64,000 nucleotides of DNA, from assembly GCF_000807275.1 (NCBI RefSeq), contig NZ_CP009056.1, positions 1,489,192-1,553,191 on the forward strand. Reading direction: 5' to 3'. Position numbers and translations under genes: made by a program. The notes beneath the pieces are model-generated. The model saw nothing but the letters and a program-made list of their open reading frames with translations, did no database searches and was not told the origin of the DNA. This document shows positions 1 through 10,700 of the stretch, piece by piece; within the stretch, counting starts at the first letter, position 1, and every line of letters starts with the position of its first letter. This DNA comes from Frischella perrara. GTDB taxonomy: Bacteria > Pseudomonadota > Gammaproteobacteria > Enterobacterales > Orbaceae.

Positions 1-506
1 TTGGGTGAGAGTGCATATGAATAGTAATTAGAAGGGGGAGAAACTTGCCATTTATTATCAAAAAGATACAAATAGGCACCAGTAAGTCCCATTGATTTAG
101 CCCAACCATCTAATCGCTTAATGAATTCAGAAAAACTATCTGCTTGTAATAATACCATGAATAATTCTATTAAGGATTCAAACAGTTTTTGATTAAAGCT
201 TGCTTGCTCCATTAGTAGCGTAATTTCTGTTTCAAGCTCTTGAATTCTAATACGTTGACGCGCTAGCTGCCACTCAGGTAAAGATATTGCCCCTCTTACT
301 GGATGTGGAATAACTAAGTCCGCAATTTGTTGAGCATTACGTATGAAAAAATCAGGATTCTCAATTAAATATTGATGAACCAATTCATCATTTAAAATAT
401 GGCGTGCATTGGTGTTTTTAATGTGCTTCTGCTTACGCTGTTTTTTACGTACGGTAGTTATTGACTGTTTTGATTGTTGCGTTGATTGTGGTTGCTTAGA
501 TTTCAA
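1..506 (-). CDS. yigA: DUF484 family protein YigA, 3' part cut off by window edge
   Basis: About 168 codons of the N-terminal part are visible. The start is a TTG at 504-506 with AAGGA about 8 bases upstream; in-frame TAA and TGA codons just before it exclude an earlier start. After a basic Gln/Lys-rich tail come the family hallmarks NPDFFIRNAQ, PHPVRG, SLPEWQLARQR and a predicted coiled coil, then a GAF-like region (GWAKSMGLTGAYLYLF). Length and motifs agree with enterobacterial YigA (about 235 residues). It lies 26 bases downstream of dapF, as in E. coli where xerC follows. Its molecular role is not established. The missing 3' end is only the window boundary. Confidence 0.85.
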   Translation of the reverse strand, partial: MKSKQPQSTQQSKQSITTVRKKQRKQKHIKNTNARHILNDELVHQYLIENPDFFIRNAQQIADLVIPHPVRGAISLPEWQLARQRIRIQELETEITLLMEQASFNQKLFESLIELFMVLLQADSFSEFIKRLDGWAKSMGLTGAYLYLFDNKWQVSPPSNYYSYALSP

Positions 507-532
507 TGGGGAATCCTTATTTAATCATTATA

Positions 533-1357
533 CTATAAGGCAATAAACCCATCATAAACATGAGTTGCAGAGCCTGTCATAAATAGTGGAGAATTTCCAC
601 CTTGCCATTCAATGAGTAACTCTCCACCCGGTAAATTAACACTCACTTTATTATCAAGTAATCCTTGATTAATGCCTACGGCAACGGCTGCACATGCTCC
701 AGTTCCACAAGCTTGTGTTTCACCTACACCACGCTCGAATACTCTTAGTTTGATGTTGCGTCGATCTATAATTTGCATAAAACCAATGTTTGCCTTTTCA
801 GGAAAACGTTCGTGCGTTTCCAATACAGAACCTAAGGTTGTAACGGGTGCAGTTACCACATCATCGACTTGTATAACACAGTGTGGATTGCCCATTGATA
901 CCACACCACATAAAGTAGTCTGATCTTGAGTACGAATGATATAAGTTTTTTCTTCCTTTATTGCTTTAAAAGGCACTTTACTCGGCGCAAATACAGGCGA
1001 GCCCATGTTAACACGAACTGTTTCATCTGAATTAACAGTAAGTGTAATCAGTCCCTTTTGAGTACTAACTTTTAGGACATTTTTCTTAATTAATCCTTTA
1101 AGACGAACAAAACGCGCAAAACATCGTGCACCATTTCCACACTGCTCAACTTCACTACCATCGGCATTAAAAATACGGTAATGAAAATCAGCGTCTGGGT
1201 TATAGGGCGGTTCTACTAATAAAAGCTGATCAAAACCAATCCCTGTATGTCGGTTAGCTAATCGTTTTATTGATTCAGAGGATAAATGAACATTTTGCGT
1301 AATGCCATCAATAACCATAAAGTCATTGCCCAATCCATGCATTTTAGAAAAATTCAT
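533..1357 (-). CDS. dapF: Diaminopimelate epimerase
   Basis: Cytoplasmic PLP-independent epimerase that converts LL-diaminopimelate to meso-diaminopimelate, the precursor of lysine and of peptidoglycan cross-links. The 274 residues match the usual length. Both catalytic cysteines are present: C73 in EQCGNGARC and C217 in [10 protein letters not shown], each in its conserved pocket motif. The start [13 protein letters not shown] is the standard family N-terminus. It sits downstream of lysA, which consumes its product, and 26 bases upstream of the DUF484 gene, so the genes probably share a transcript, although 260 bases separate dapF from lysA. Confidence 0.97.
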   Translation of the reverse strand: MNFSKMHGLGNDFMVIDGITQNVHLSSESIKRLANRHTGIGFDQLLLVEPPYNPDADFHYRIFNADGSEVEQCGNGARCFARFVRLKGLIKKNVLKVSTQKGLITLTVNSDETVRVNMGSPVFAPSKVPFKAIKEEKTYIIRTQDQTTLCGVVSMGNPHCVIQVDDVVTAPVTTLGSVLETHERFPEKANIGFMQIIDRRNIKLRVFERGVGETQACGTGACAAVAVGINQGLLDNKVSVNLPGGELLIEWQGGNSPLFMTGSATHVYDGFIAL

Positions 1358-1617
1358 ACTAATCTCACTTTACGTATGCAATACGTTTTCATTCTATATT
1401 GATTGAATTATTATATCAGTGACTGCTATAACTAGCTATTAATGAGTTAAAATACAATTTGGTGAGATTTTATTGCTTGATGATATGTTTTAATGATTAT
1501 CTTTCGAGGGATTCATTGAAAATAAAGGATAAAAAAGAACATTAAGCAATAGAAGAATTACTTAATATTCTTGAGATGTATATAAAAAAACATGGAATAT
1601 GGTCACGGGTAAAACCG

Positions 1618-2865
1618 TTAAATCGTCTCACCGTCCCAAAGTGACTGAAATGTTTCACGTTTTCTAATTAATCGATGTTCAAGACTATTAATCATTACCT
1701 CTGCGGGTCTTGGGTGACTATTGTAATTGGATGCCATACTAAACCCGTAAGCCCCTGCCCCACAAATTGCAAGTAAATCATCTTGTTTAATTGCTAATTG
1801 TCGGTTTTTACCTAGTACATCACTTGATTCGCAGATCGGACCAACGATGTTATAAGAATATGGCGTTTCATTGCTCTCATGTTTATTAACAGGAATTATG
1901 TTCATCCATGCATTATATAAAGCTGGGCGAATTAAGTCATTCATCCCTGCATCAACAATAGCAAAGTGATTGTCGTCCTGATGTTTAGTATATTCTACCT
2001 TAGTGACTAATAGTCCCGCATTAGCCACTATAGATCGTCCTGGTTCGAATAATATTTCAACTTCAGGATAATTAACTAATTTTTCACTTATTGCATTAAC
2101 CAAATCAACGATTTCGAGTGGTTGTTCGTTTTTATAACAGACACCTAAACCCCCTCCAAAATCAATGTGCTTGATATGGATGCCATCTAATTTTAATTGT
2201 TCAAATAAGGCAATAATTCGATCTGCACTATCTAAAAAAGGCGATAACTCAGTTAATTGCGATCCTATATGACAATCAATGCCTTCAATAGAAATATGTG
2301 ATAACTCGGCAGCAGCACGATAAACGTCATAGGCTAATTGATAGCTAATACCAAATTTATTTTCCCGTAAACCAGTCGATATATAGGGGTGCGTTTTAGC
2401 ATCAACATCAGGATTGATACGTAATGATATAGGGGCTATTTTATTCAACTGTTTTGCTATAGCCTGAATACGATAAAGCTCAGCTTCTGATTCAACATTA
2501 AAACACTTTATACCTACATTTAATGCTCGTTCAATTTCGGTAACTGACTTTGCGACACCTGAAAAAACGATCTTCTTGGGATCAGCACCAGCATGTAATA
2601 CTCTTTCTAATTCACCTTGTGATACAATATCGAATCCAGCACCTAACTTTGCCAATGAATGCAAAATTGCTAAATTACTATTGGCTTTAATTGCATAGCA
2701 AATTAGATGTTTACGGTTATTTAACGCTTGATCATATTTAATCCACCGATTTTTTATATAATCTTCATTATAAATATATAAAGGAGTGCCATATTGTTCT
2801 GCCAATGCTTCAACAGGATAGTCTAAAGCATACAGTTTTCCACTACGGTAATTCAAGAAATCCAT
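1618..2865 (-). CDS. lysA: Diaminopimelate decarboxylase
   Basis: PLP-dependent fold-III decarboxylase that makes L-lysine from meso-diaminopimelate, the last step of lysine synthesis. The 415 residues match the family. The PLP lysine is K60 in CYAIKANSN. Downstream are the HIGSQ segment, the phosphate-binding GGGLGV, the EPGRSIVANAG loop, and CESSDVLGK carrying the active-site cysteine contributed across the dimer. The ATG overlaps the lptM stop by one base (TAATG), which implies translational coupling with that lipoprotein gene. Confidence 0.97.
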   Translation of the reverse strand: MDFLNYRSGKLYALDYPVEALAEQYGTPLYIYNEDYIKNRWIKYDQALNNRKHLICYAIKANSNLAILHSLAKLGAGFDIVSQGELERVLHAGADPKKIVFSGVAKSVTEIERALNVGIKCFNVESEAELYRIQAIAKQLNKIAPISLRINPDVDAKTHPYISTGLRENKFGISYQLAYDVYRAAAELSHISIEGIDCHIGSQLTELSPFLDSADRIIALFEQLKLDGIHIKHIDFGGGLGVCYKNEQPLEIVDLVNAISEKLVNYPEVEILFEPGRSIVANAGLLVTKVEYTKHQDDNHFAIVDAGMNDLIRPALYNAWMNIIPVNKHESNETPYSYNIVGPICESSDVLGKNRQLAIKQDDLLAICGAGAYGFSMASNYNSHPRPAEVMINSLEHRLIRKRETFQSLWDGETI

Positions 2866-2993
2866 TACTCAACTCCATTTGAGACAGATGATGATACCTG
2901 AGTTGTCTGATTTTCAGGTGAATGCAGTGAACCTTTCAAACCACAGGCAGTAAGTAAGCCACTGACTAATAAAACGGCAATGAAAAATCTCAT
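2865..2993 (-). CDS. lptM: Small LPS-assembly lipoprotein LptM (YifL)
   Basis: A 42-residue lipoprotein precursor, MRFFIAVLLVSGLLTACGLK at its N-terminus, with lipobox LTAC and the conserved CGLKG start of the mature protein. In E. coli the homologue LptM (YifL) binds the LptD/LptE translocon and helps its oxidative maturation in the outer membrane. Position agrees: yifL precedes dapF in E. coli and here it heads lysA-dapF-yigA. The stop codon overlaps the lysA start as TAATG. AAGAAG lies about 9 bases before the ATG. Confidence 0.85.
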   Translation of the reverse strand: MRFFIAVLLVSGLLTACGLKGSLHSPENQTTQVSSSVSNGVE

Positions 2994-3383
2994 AATAAAT
3001 TCTTCTTATAAATAGGTTAGCTAAAATTATTATTGATGGTTTAACCATCACAATGTGTGACGTATTTTATAAAATCTATACTTAATAAGCTATTACATTG
3101 TCATACAATGGTAAAATTATTAATAATTGATTAAATATAATTAATCACAATTATAGTTGCTGTTTTAAGGGAATAACACTTACATAATATTCGTATAATA
3201 AGTATTAATCGTGATTGATTCTAATAGGCTGTTTAGAATTTATTATCGTCTTATAAATTTAACGTTTTTTCAAATATATCTTAAATTTGCGCTAGAATTG
3301 TCTCACTTTTAAGTGACAGATATTTTGATACCATTACTTTTGTTAATTAAAAATATCATAAGATAATATCTAACCTACTAACT
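2994..3383. other. Intergenic region upstream of lptM
   Basis: 390 AT-rich bases between the ruvB stop and the lptM start, both genes on the minus strand. I see no gene. It should hold the promoter of lptM-lysA-dapF. A 12-base palindrome CACTTTTAAGTG near 3305-3316 and a further inverted repeat at 3035-3049 (separate entry) are the only structures noted. No clear terminator follows ruvB. Confidence 0.5.
3035..3049 (-). promoter_or_regulatory. Inverted repeat near possible lptM promoter
   Basis: GATGGTT-T-AACCATC is a 7+1+7 inverted repeat about 42 bases before the lptM ATG. On the minus strand it falls between a possible -35 (TTGTGA) and a possible -10 (AATAAT), so it could be an operator. 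The promoter match is weak and no regulator is recognised. Confidence 0.25.
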
Positions 3384-4394
3384 CTATTTATTATCTTGAT
3401 AAATGATTCCAAAATGCCGATAAGCATGTGGGGTTGCAAGACGACCTCGTGGTGTTCGTTGGATATAACCTTGCTGAATTAAAAATGGCTCTAGAACATC
3501 TTCAATAGTTTCACGTTCTTCACCGATTGCTGCCGCAAGATTATCCAATCCAACCGGTCCTCCCATAAATTTTTCAATGATGGTCAATAATAATTTACGG
3601 TCCATAAAATCAAATCCTTCCACATCTACATCTAACATATCTAATGCACGAGTAGCGATTTCACAATCCACAACACCATTTGATTTGACATCAGCAAAAT
3701 CACGGACTCGTCTTAACAGACGATTAGCGATTCGAGGCGTACCTCTTGAACGTTTTGCTATCTGGTGAGCGCCTTCTAAAGATAAATCCATACCTAGAAA
3801 TTTAGCGCTACGATTAACAATATATTCTAGATCCTCAACTTGATAAAATTCTAATCGTTGAACTATGCCAAAACGATCACGTAATGGAGATGTTAATGAT
3901 CCTGCACGTGTTGTTGCACCAATTAAGGTAAAAGGAGGTAAATCAATTTTTATGGAGCGAGCCGCCGGCCCTTCTCCGATCATTATATCCAGCTGATAAT
4001 CTTCCATAGCAGGATAAAGTATCTCTTCAACAACAGGTGATAAGCGATGTATTTCATCAATAAATAATACGTCATGGGGTTCTAAATTAGTCAACATGGC
4101 GGCTAAATCACCCGCTTTTTCGAGAACGGGTCCGGAAGTTGTTCTTAGATTGACATTAAGTTCATTGGCAACAATATTAGCTAATGTCGTTTTACCTAAA
4201 CCCGGTGGACCGAATATTAATAAATGGTCTAATGCATCCCCCCTATGCTTGGCAGCTTGAATAAATATTTTCATCTGTTCGCGGACATGAGGTTGACCTA
4301 TGTACTCGTCAAGATACTTAGGACGGATAGCTCGATCTATCGTTTCTTCTTCTTTTTTACCTGTTGGGGATATTAAGCGATCTGCTTCAATCAT
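3384..4394 (-). CDS. ruvB: Holliday junction branch-migration helicase RuvB
   Basis: Hexameric AAA+ motor that drives RuvA-bound Holliday junctions during recombinational repair. The 336 residues match E. coli RuvB. Walker A is GPPGLGKT (62-69), Walker B is [10 protein letters not shown], sensor 1 is IGATTRAG, and the C-terminal winged helix carries the DNA-contacting TPRGR motif. It lies 48 bases downstream of ruvA and is almost certainly cotranscribed with it. Confidence 0.98.
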   Translation of the reverse strand: MIEADRLISPTGKKEEETIDRAIRPKYLDEYIGQPHVREQMKIFIQAAKHRGDALDHLLIFGPPGLGKTTLANIVANELNVNLRTTSGPVLEKAGDLAAMLTNLEPHDVLFIDEIHRLSPVVEEILYPAMEDYQLDIMIGEGPAARSIKIDLPPFTLIGATTRAGSLTSPLRDRFGIVQRLEFYQVEDLEYIVNRSAKFLGMDLSLEGAHQIAKRSRGTPRIANRLLRRVRDFADVKSNGVVDCEIATRALDMLDVDVEGFDFMDRKLLLTIIEKFMGGPVGLDNLAAAIGEERETIEDVLEPFLIQQGYIQRTPRGRLATPHAYRHFGIIYQDNK

Positions 4395-4442
4395 GACTCA
4401 TGCTCTTAGGATAATCAGTTATTAATTTCAATTGGTCGCATA

Positions 4443-5063
4443 TTATAATGCGGATTTTAATGCTTCTTTAATCAAAGTTTCGCAATCCATATTTGGTTTC
4501 AATACTTTGTTAATAATTTTGCTTGCTTCTTGTGGTTTATAACCCAGAGTGATCAATGCTGAAATAGCTTCACTTTCAATTTGGTTTTGTGAAGAAATAG
4601 ATAAAGCTGATTTATCATTATCAATATGTTCATGAATTGGATTGATTAATTCATGACTAAATTGTTTTAAACGATCTTTCATTTCAACAATTAAGCGTTC
4701 TGCTGTTTTAGTGCCAACTCCTGGTAATTTTATTAAGGTTTTGATTTCACCTTGCTCCACTGCTGCAACAAATTGAGTAGCAGACATACCCGACAATATG
4801 GCTAGTGCTAATTTAGGTCCAACACCATTAACTTTGATCAGTTCCCTAAATAATGTACGTTCTTGCTTATTATTAAATCCATAAAGTAATTGTGCATCTT
4901 CACGGACAACAAAGTGGGTTAGAATAGTCGCTTCTTGTCCATTATCTGGTAATTCATAGAAGCAGGTCATTGGCATAGTAACTTCATAACCAACGCCATT
5001 AACTTCAATCAAAACTTCTGGAGGTTGTTTTTCAACAATGAGTCCACGTAAACGACCAATCAT
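4443..5063 (-). CDS. ruvA: Holliday junction DNA helicase subunit RuvA
   Basis: RuvA binds the four-way junction as a tetramer and loads RuvB. The 206 residues show the N-terminal OB fold ([20 protein letters not shown]), tandem helix-hairpin-helix motifs ([14 protein letters not shown] and [15 protein letters not shown]) and a C-terminal RuvB-binding domain ([12 protein letters not shown]) after a variable linker. It precedes ruvB. The 165 bases upstream, where E. coli carries yebB, hold no gene here. Confidence 0.97.
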   Translation of the reverse strand: MIGRLRGLIVEKQPPEVLIEVNGVGYEVTMPMTCFYELPDNGQEATILTHFVVREDAQLLYGFNNKQERTLFRELIKVNGVGPKLALAILSGMSATQFVAAVEQGEIKTLIKLPGVGTKTAERLIVEMKDRLKQFSHELINPIHEHIDNDKSALSISSQNQIESEAISALITLGYKPQEASKIINKVLKPNMDCETLIKEALKSAL

Positions 5064-5228
5064 TTTAATCTCTTTTTATAAATACAAATTTTTATGCAGT
5101 TTAACTCATGTTACCAAAAGAATAAAGCATTAACTGTATATATAGCCAGTTTATAGAATTAGAAATTTGATAATAAATAAAAACTTCAAGGCTAATTTTA
5201 TTATGATTAAGTAAAAGCAAAAATCTTA

Positions 5229-5711
5229 CTATTTTTTAATCAAGGTATGCATCATATGAGCATGAGTAATAGCAATGGCTAATGCATCAGCGGCATCAGC
5301 TTGTGGAGAAGCAGGCAATTTTAATAACATTTTTACCATATGCTGGACTTGTTTTTTATCGGCTGCACCAGTTCCAACAACAGATTGTTTTACTAACCTA
5401 GCGGCATATTCAAATACGGGTAATTCATTATTGACCGCAGCAACAATTGCGGAACCACGTGCTTGCCCTAATTTTAACGCTGAGTCAGCATTTTTCGCCA
5501 TAAAAACTTGTTCAATTGCAAAATAATCAGGTTGAAATTGTAATATAATTTCACTAACACCCGCATAAATTCGCTTCAAACGAGTAGGAAGATCATCAAC
5601 AGCGGTTTTAATACAACCACTGCCGAGATAACTAATTTGACGTCCAACTTGACGAATTACACCGTAACCCGTCAATCTTGAACCGGGATCAATGCCTAAA
5701 ATTATAGACAT
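5229..5711 (-). CDS. ruvC: Holliday junction resolvase RuvC
   Basis: Dimeric RNase H-fold endonuclease that cuts the junctions moved by RuvAB. The acidic catalytic residues are visible: D8 ([12 protein letters not shown]), E67 (AIEQVF), and D139 and D142 ([14 protein letters not shown]). At 160 residues it is slightly shorter than E. coli RuvC (173), mostly at the C-terminus. The ATG overlaps the yebC stop by one base (TAATG), so the two genes are coupled. Confidence 0.97.
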   Translation of the reverse strand: MSIILGIDPGSRLTGYGVIRQVGRQISYLGSGCIKTAVDDLPTRLKRIYAGVSEIILQFQPDYFAIEQVFMAKNADSALKLGQARGSAIVAAVNNELPVFEYAARLVKQSVVGTGAADKKQVQHMVKMLLKLPASPQADAADALAIAITHAHMMHTLIKK

Positions 5712-6454
5712 TATAATGTAGCTGCAACCTCATCAGAAACTTCACCATTATGGTAAACTTCCTGAACATCATCGCAGTCTTCTAACATATCAATTAGACG
5801 TAATAATTTAGGTGCGGAATCAACATCTAAATCAACTTTAGTTGCAGGAATCATTGAAACTTCCGCTGATTCAGAAACTAAGCCGGCAGCATCTAATGCA
5901 TCTTTGACCTCTCCAAAAGAATCTGGTGAAGTAAATACATCAATCGCGCCGTCATCATAGGTGACTACATCGTCAGCGCCTGCTTCTAAAGCAGCATCCA
6001 TGACTTTATCTTCATCCGTACCGCTAGGATAAGAAATTACACCTTTTTTAGTGAAAAGATAAGATACTGAACCATCAGTCCCTAAATTACCACCTGTTTT
6101 AGTAAAAGCATGACGTACTTCTGAAACAGTTCGGTTACGGTTGTCACTTAAACATTCCACCATGACTGCTGTACCGCCAGGACCGTATCCTTCATAGATG
6201 ATAGATTCCATATTGCTATCATCTTCACCACCAACCCCGCGAGCAATAGCACGATTCATAGTATCGCGAGTCATATTATTAGATAGTGCTTTATCCATTG
6301 CTGCACGTAAACGAGGATTTGAGCTTGGATCACCACCACCTATTTTTGCTGCAGTAACTAGTTCGCGAATAATTTTGGTAAAGATTTTACCACGTTTGGC
6401 ATCCTGTGCCGCTTTACGGTGTTTGGTATTAGCCCACTTACTGTGACCTGCCAT
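5711..6454 (-). CDS. yebC: YebC/PmpR family protein
   Basis: A 247-residue member of the conserved YebC family (E. coli 246). Homologues are reported as transcriptional regulators (PmpR) and, for YebC-type proteins, as translation factors for difficult proline stretches; the role here is not settled. The start [14 protein letters not shown] is the family signature. GGAG sits 7 bases before this ATG, so a TTG four codons upstream is not the start. The gene is coupled to ruvC, the usual enterobacterial order. Confidence 0.95.
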   Translation of the reverse strand: MAGHSKWANTKHRKAAQDAKRGKIFTKIIRELVTAAKIGGGDPSSNPRLRAAMDKALSNNMTRDTMNRAIARGVGGEDDSNMESIIYEGYGPGGTAVMVECLSDNRNRTVSEVRHAFTKTGGNLGTDGSVSYLFTKKGVISYPSGTDEDKVMDAALEAGADDVVTYDDGAIDVFTSPDSFGEVKDALDAAGLVSESAEVSMIPATKVDLDVDSAPKLLRLIDMLEDCDDVQEVYHNGEVSDEVAATL

Positions 6455-6740
6455 AAAATTCTCCAAAAATAAATTGGTCTTATAAAATCGGCGTATCTTA
6501 ACATAATTTTTAGGCTAATTCATTATTGTTTGTTTCGATTATAACGGCTTAGATAAGCTTTAGTGCTGATATATGATTTAAATAATTTTATTTTCAAATA
6601 TACAATAAAGAATATTAATTGTTGTATCCAACTAAAATATATAGCTTCAACCAGTTGAATCGTGTTTAAAAATAATTTTACCTATTAAATGAAATTAGCG
6701 ACCACTTCGTTAAAATCATTAATAACGAAATGGTTAACGA

Positions 6741-8015
6741 TTATTGCGTTAAATTATCAAGATAAGATTTAAAGGTAGTATATTGACAATATCCTTGATT
6801 GTCTGTTGGGCAATCAGTCATTTTCAATGTTACTTTTTGTGGTGGATTCTGTCTATTTAGCATTGTAGCATTCACAATCTGTTTAGTAGTTTGATAAACA
6901 TATTCAATTTTTATGAATTCTTGACCTGTCTTAGGATTTTTCCATCGTTCAAAGAACAGCTTCCCACCTATTGGCGTCGTTTCAAATTGATTAGGTAGTT
7001 GGTAAGGCGTAATCTTTAATGCTGCTAGTAGAGATGCCACATTTGAGTCATGACCAACTAATACGGTTACCTTTGGTTTATTTTCCGAATTGGTAAAAGT
7101 ATTGTCTATATATGTTAACAAGTTTTTAGCTACGTAATTAGCAATAACGGGAGCACCAAAAATAACCGAATTATAATATTCTTTGACTGAAATCAATTGT
7201 TCCAGTTCATCTAAAGATTGTATTTTACCCCATCCCACATTTTGAATCGGTGTTCCCTCATAATATTGTAAGATAAAGGCATCAGATAATGATGTACCTA
7301 TTCGTAAAGGTCCTGTTATTGCCGGTTCCTGACCTTTTACAATTTTAATTTCAGCATCAAGATTATTTAAATGACATTGATTAATCCCTGTGCATGCGCT
7401 TGCACCTTGATAATCAATGACTTGCTCCATTTTCTGGTAAATTGGTTTTAACCGTTGATTAAGTCCATTAATTCCCCCCTCTCCTGCCTGTTGTATAATA
7501 GAAGCCATCGCTTGTTGTTTAAATTGCTCATTATCAGTTTGAATATTTAAACTAAATAATGGATCCATCGTATTGATTTTTTCTTTATGAAAAATAGTAA
7601 CATCACATCCAGAAAATCCACCTAAAGCCAGATATTGTGCGGTAGCTATAGTTCGCTGCATGCTATTAGCATAGAAAAAAATATCTTTCTCAGTTGGGCA
7701 GGTTTTTTCATTTAATAATTTATTATCAACTAACCATTCTTGTAGATAATGTCCAAAATAACTTTCTAATACACCGCCTTTTATAGTTAAATAGCTTGCC
7801 GGTGTTTCCCATTGTGGCCATTGATGTGATGTTAATTGTCCTAACGCACTACTTGGTGTAGCTAAGGGGGCTCTTAAACCATGACGACTAAAAATGACAA
7901 CTTGTTCAAGCGTATAATCCTCAATATCGCCTGCTGCCTGTACTGGTAAGGAGGTTACTAATAAAAATAAGGCCATTAACTTTGTTTTGCCGAAACATAG
8001 TTTACTAAATTTCAT
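6741..8015 (-). CDS. agp: Periplasmic glucose-1-phosphatase (histidine acid phosphatase)
   Basis: Histidine acid phosphatase expected to hydrolyse glucose-1-phosphate in the periplasm. The 424-residue precursor has a signal peptide ending near LPVQAAG. The catalytic RHG (R44-H45-G46 in FSRHGLRAPL) and the distal proton-donor HD in VLVGHDSNVASLL are intact. Segments such as GPLRIGTSLSDAF, LQYYEGTP and TPIGGKLFFERW follow E. coli Agp rather than AppA phytase, including the C-terminal cysteine pair. The chosen ATG has GGGGA 6 bases upstream; the longer reading frame lacks a signal peptide at its start. The gene sits between nudB and yebC, which are adjacent in E. coli. Confidence 0.92.
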   Translation of the reverse strand: MKFSKLCFGKTKLMALFLLVTSLPVQAAGDIEDYTLEQVVIFSRHGLRAPLATPSSALGQLTSHQWPQWETPASYLTIKGGVLESYFGHYLQEWLVDNKLLNEKTCPTEKDIFFYANSMQRTIATAQYLALGGFSGCDVTIFHKEKINTMDPLFSLNIQTDNEQFKQQAMASIIQQAGEGGINGLNQRLKPIYQKMEQVIDYQGASACTGINQCHLNNLDAEIKIVKGQEPAITGPLRIGTSLSDAFILQYYEGTPIQNVGWGKIQSLDELEQLISVKEYYNSVIFGAPVIANYVAKNLLTYIDNTFTNSENKPKVTVLVGHDSNVASLLAALKITPYQLPNQFETTPIGGKLFFERWKNPKTGQEFIKIEYVYQTTKQIVNATMLNRQNPPQKVTLKMTDCPTDNQGYCQYTTFKSYLDNLTQ

Positions 8016-8137
8016 TTTTTCCCCATATATATTTATTTCAACTATTACATTATCAACTGTCAGATATGATAAATCTAACTTGATTGAATTATATAACATT
8101 GGATTGATTCAGTATGTGATCATCTCATCACATTTAA

Positions 8138-8599
8138 TTAAACTGTATGAAATTTAGACAAAATTGATTGCTGAACTAATTGTAAAGCTTGACGATTGTT
8201 CCATGAGGGGGTCATATTAATAGCTTGTATATAAGGTGACCATTGATATGACAAATGTTCAGTTAATATAGGTTTAATTTGATATGGAAGATCCAAACAA
8301 AACCAATGTTCCTTATTAATATTCACATTGGGTGCATAGCGATATTTGAACTGAGGAAATATTTCAAATTCTACTGTTGTATGTAGATCTTTTAACGATA
8401 AATCAGATTGAAGGATATCAATTCCTGTCTCTTCTTTAACTTCTCGTAATGCTGTTTGTATCGGTTCTTCACCCTCTTCCATACTCCCTGTTACCGATTG
8501 CCAAAATGTGGCATCGTCTTGGCGTTGTAACATAAGAAAGTTACGGGTCAAGGAACAATATATTACGACTAGAATAGATTCAGGATTTTTATATTTCAT
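8138..8599 (-). CDS. nudB: Dihydroneopterin triphosphate diphosphatase (Nudix)
   Basis: Nudix hydrolase that removes pyrophosphate from dihydroneopterin triphosphate in folate synthesis. The Nudix box fits G-x5-E-x7-REV-x-EE-x-G (from GSMEEGEE through REVKEETGI). The opening MKYKNPESILVVIY and LMLQRQDDATFWQSVTGS parallel E. coli NudB. I chose the ATG at 8599, giving 153 residues, over an upstream TTG. Synteny with aspS upstream supports the call. A strong hairpin lies just upstream (8612-8640). Confidence 0.93.
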   Translation of the reverse strand: MKYKNPESILVVIYCSLTRNFLMLQRQDDATFWQSVTGSMEEGEEPIQTALREVKEETGIDILQSDLSLKDLHTTVEFEIFPQFKYRYAPNVNINKEHWFCLDLPYQIKPILTEHLSYQWSPYIQAINMTPSWNNRQALQLVQQSILSKFHTV

Positions 8600-8611
8600 T
8601 TCACGAATACC

Positions 8612-8640
8612 CAAAGCGTTAAGATATGCTTAACGCTTTG
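8612..8640 (-). promoter_or_regulatory. 12-bp perfect hairpin between aspS and nudB
   Basis: CAAAGCGTTAAG and CTTAACGCTTTG pair perfectly around a 5-base loop, 12 bases before the nudB ATG and 14 bases after the aspS stop. No T-run follows on the minus strand, so it is a poor intrinsic terminator. It could limit nudB translation, act as a processing site or stabilise the aspS mRNA end. Confidence 0.5.
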
Positions 8641-8654
8641 ATGATATGAATAGT

Positions 8655-10415
8655 TTAACTATTTTTAATCACTTCAATACCTAATTCAATTAGCGATGAA
8701 GGATTTGCAGGACTTGGTGCCTCTGTAAGTAAGCATGCTGCTGCTGTCGTTTTAGGAAAAGCAATTACATCGCGAATATTATCTGTACCCGTTAATAACA
8801 TGGTTAGACGATCTAAACCAAATGCCAAACCGGCATGAGGTGGTGTACCATATTTAAGTGCATCAAGTAAGAAACCAAATTTTTCACGTTGTTGCTGTTC
8901 ATCAATTCCTAACAATGTAAATACAGCTTGTTGCATTTCATTCCGATGAATACGGACTGAACCACCCCCCACTTCATAGCCATTAATGACCATATCATAA
9001 GCATTAGCAACCGCATTGAGAGGATCGGCAATCAATTGCTCTGGAGTATAATCTTTTGGTGAAGTAAATGGATGATGCATAGCACTCATTCCATCATCAC
9101 TTTCTTCAAACATAGGGAAATCAATAACCCACAGTGGTGCCCATTCTTGTTCATGGGTTAATTGCAGATCTTTGCCAACTTTTAATCTTAATGCTCCTAA
9201 TGCGTCGCATACAACTTTATAGCTATCTGCACCGAATAATAGGATATCACCATCATTAGCCTGAGCTCGCATTAACAAGGCTTCCATTTGTTCTGCTGTA
9301 AAAAATTTTGCTACTGGGCTTTGTACACCTTCAATGCCTTTATTACGTTCGTTGACTTTAATCCAAGCCATACCCTTAGCACCATATACACTAACAAATT
9401 GTGTATATTCATCTAATTGCTTACGTGTTAATGTTGCTCCATTCGGTACACAAAGAAGTGCAACACGACCTTTCGGATCATTAGCCGGGGTTGAAAATAC
9501 TTTAAAATCGACATCTTTGACAATATCTGCAACATCAATAATTTCAAGAGGATTACGCAAATCTGGTTTGTCACTACCAAAGCGACGCATTGCCTCAGCA
9601 TAGGTCATTTGAGGAAATTCACCTAATTCAATCTGCGCTATATTTTGCCATAAACCTCGAATCATTGTTTCCATCATTTTGCGGACTTGTTCAGCTGTCA
9701 TGAAAGAGGTTTCTACGTCAATCTGAGTAAACTCTGGTTGACGATCTGCACGTAAATCTTCATCACGAAAACACTTTACGATTTGATAATAACGATCAAA
9801 TCCAGACATCATCAGTAATTGTTTGAATAATTGAGGTGATTGTGGCAATGCATAAAATTCACCTTTATGAATTCGACTCGGTACTAAATAATCACGAGCA
9901 CCTTCAGGTGTTGCCTTGGTTAACATTGGTGTTTCGATATCTAAAAAACCATGTTCATCCATAAAAGCTCTGACGAAAGCGGTTATTTTGGCTCGCGTTT
10001 TAAAAATATGAGTCATCTCAGGACGACGTAAATCTATATAACGGTATTTTAAACGCTGTTCTTCAGTATTGTTTTGATTAAAATCCAGTGGTAATACATC
10101 ACTACGATTGAAAATAACAAGTTCTGTCGCTAATACTTCAATTTCACCGGTTGCCATATCTCGATTTACTTGACCTTCTGGCCTACTACGTACTTTACCT
10201 TTAATTTGAATGCAGAATTCATTGCGTAATTCGGCTGCCAACTTGAATGCTTGTTCATAATCTGGATCAAAATAAACTTGAACTATACCTTCACGATCAC
10301 GGAGATCAACAAAAATCATGCCACCTAAATCTCGACGTTTATTAATCCACCCACATAATTTAACCTCTTGATTAATATGAGAGGCGTTAAGCTGACCGCA
10401 ATAAATTGTTCTCAT
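8655..10415 (-). CDS. aspS: Aspartyl-tRNA synthetase
   Basis: Class II aminoacyl-tRNA synthetase, 586 residues (E. coli 590). The N-terminal OB anticodon-binding domain begins [20 protein letters not shown]; motif 2 is [18 protein letters not shown], the bacterial GAD insertion lies around residues 290-420, and motif 3 is [12 protein letters not shown]. The start matches E. coli AspS, so an in-frame extension of 17 codons upstream is excluded. AspS heads the nudB run, with the nicotinamidase-like gene divergent. Confidence 0.98.
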   Translation of the reverse strand: MRTIYCGQLNASHINQEVKLCGWINKRRDLGGMIFVDLRDREGIVQVYFDPDYEQAFKLAAELRNEFCIQIKGKVRSRPEGQVNRDMATGEIEVLATELVIFNRSDVLPLDFNQNNTEEQRLKYRYIDLRRPEMTHIFKTRAKITAFVRAFMDEHGFLDIETPMLTKATPEGARDYLVPSRIHKGEFYALPQSPQLFKQLLMMSGFDRYYQIVKCFRDEDLRADRQPEFTQIDVETSFMTAEQVRKMMETMIRGLWQNIAQIELGEFPQMTYAEAMRRFGSDKPDLRNPLEIIDVADIVKDVDFKVFSTPANDPKGRVALLCVPNGATLTRKQLDEYTQFVSVYGAKGMAWIKVNERNKGIEGVQSPVAKFFTAEQMEALLMRAQANDGDILLFGADSYKVVCDALGALRLKVGKDLQLTHEQEWAPLWVIDFPMFEESDDGMSAMHHPFTSPKDYTPEQLIADPLNAVANAYDMVINGYEVGGGSVRIHRNEMQQAVFTLLGIDEQQQREKFGFLLDALKYGTPPHAGLAFGLDRLTMLLTGTDNIRDVIAFPKTTAAACLLTEAPSPANPSSLIELGIEVIKNS

Positions 10416-10700
10416 TAAATATATATCCTGTGTGCTAATGCAAAAATGCCAATTATTATAGAACAAATTATTTTTGTATAAAGACTGTAATTAAAAATAT
10501 TCGCTATTTATTTTATTTATATTCCTATTACTAAAATTACTTTGATTTATAATTGATTTATTGATTTTCATTAAATTCAAACAGTTAGTAAAATAAATCT
10601 ATCATTTAATTAATAATATAATGATATTAATTAGTTAAGGACTTGTCATAATTGACATTTATTAATAAGCTTTAGCAACTTTTAAGAAAAATAAATCGTT

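Noticed and set aside
1546-1642. Plus-strand frame reading AIEELLNILEMYIKKHGIWS and on, antisense to the end of lysA.
   Set aside because: Looks protein-like but has a stop just upstream and no start with a ribosome site; about 31 codons only, and it runs into lysA. At most a gene scrap.
8115-8132. TGTGAT-catctc-ATCACA between nudB and agp, resembling a CRP site.
   Set aside because: The TGTGA and TCACA half-sites are 8 bases apart, not the 6 required for CRP, and no promoter is aligned with it.
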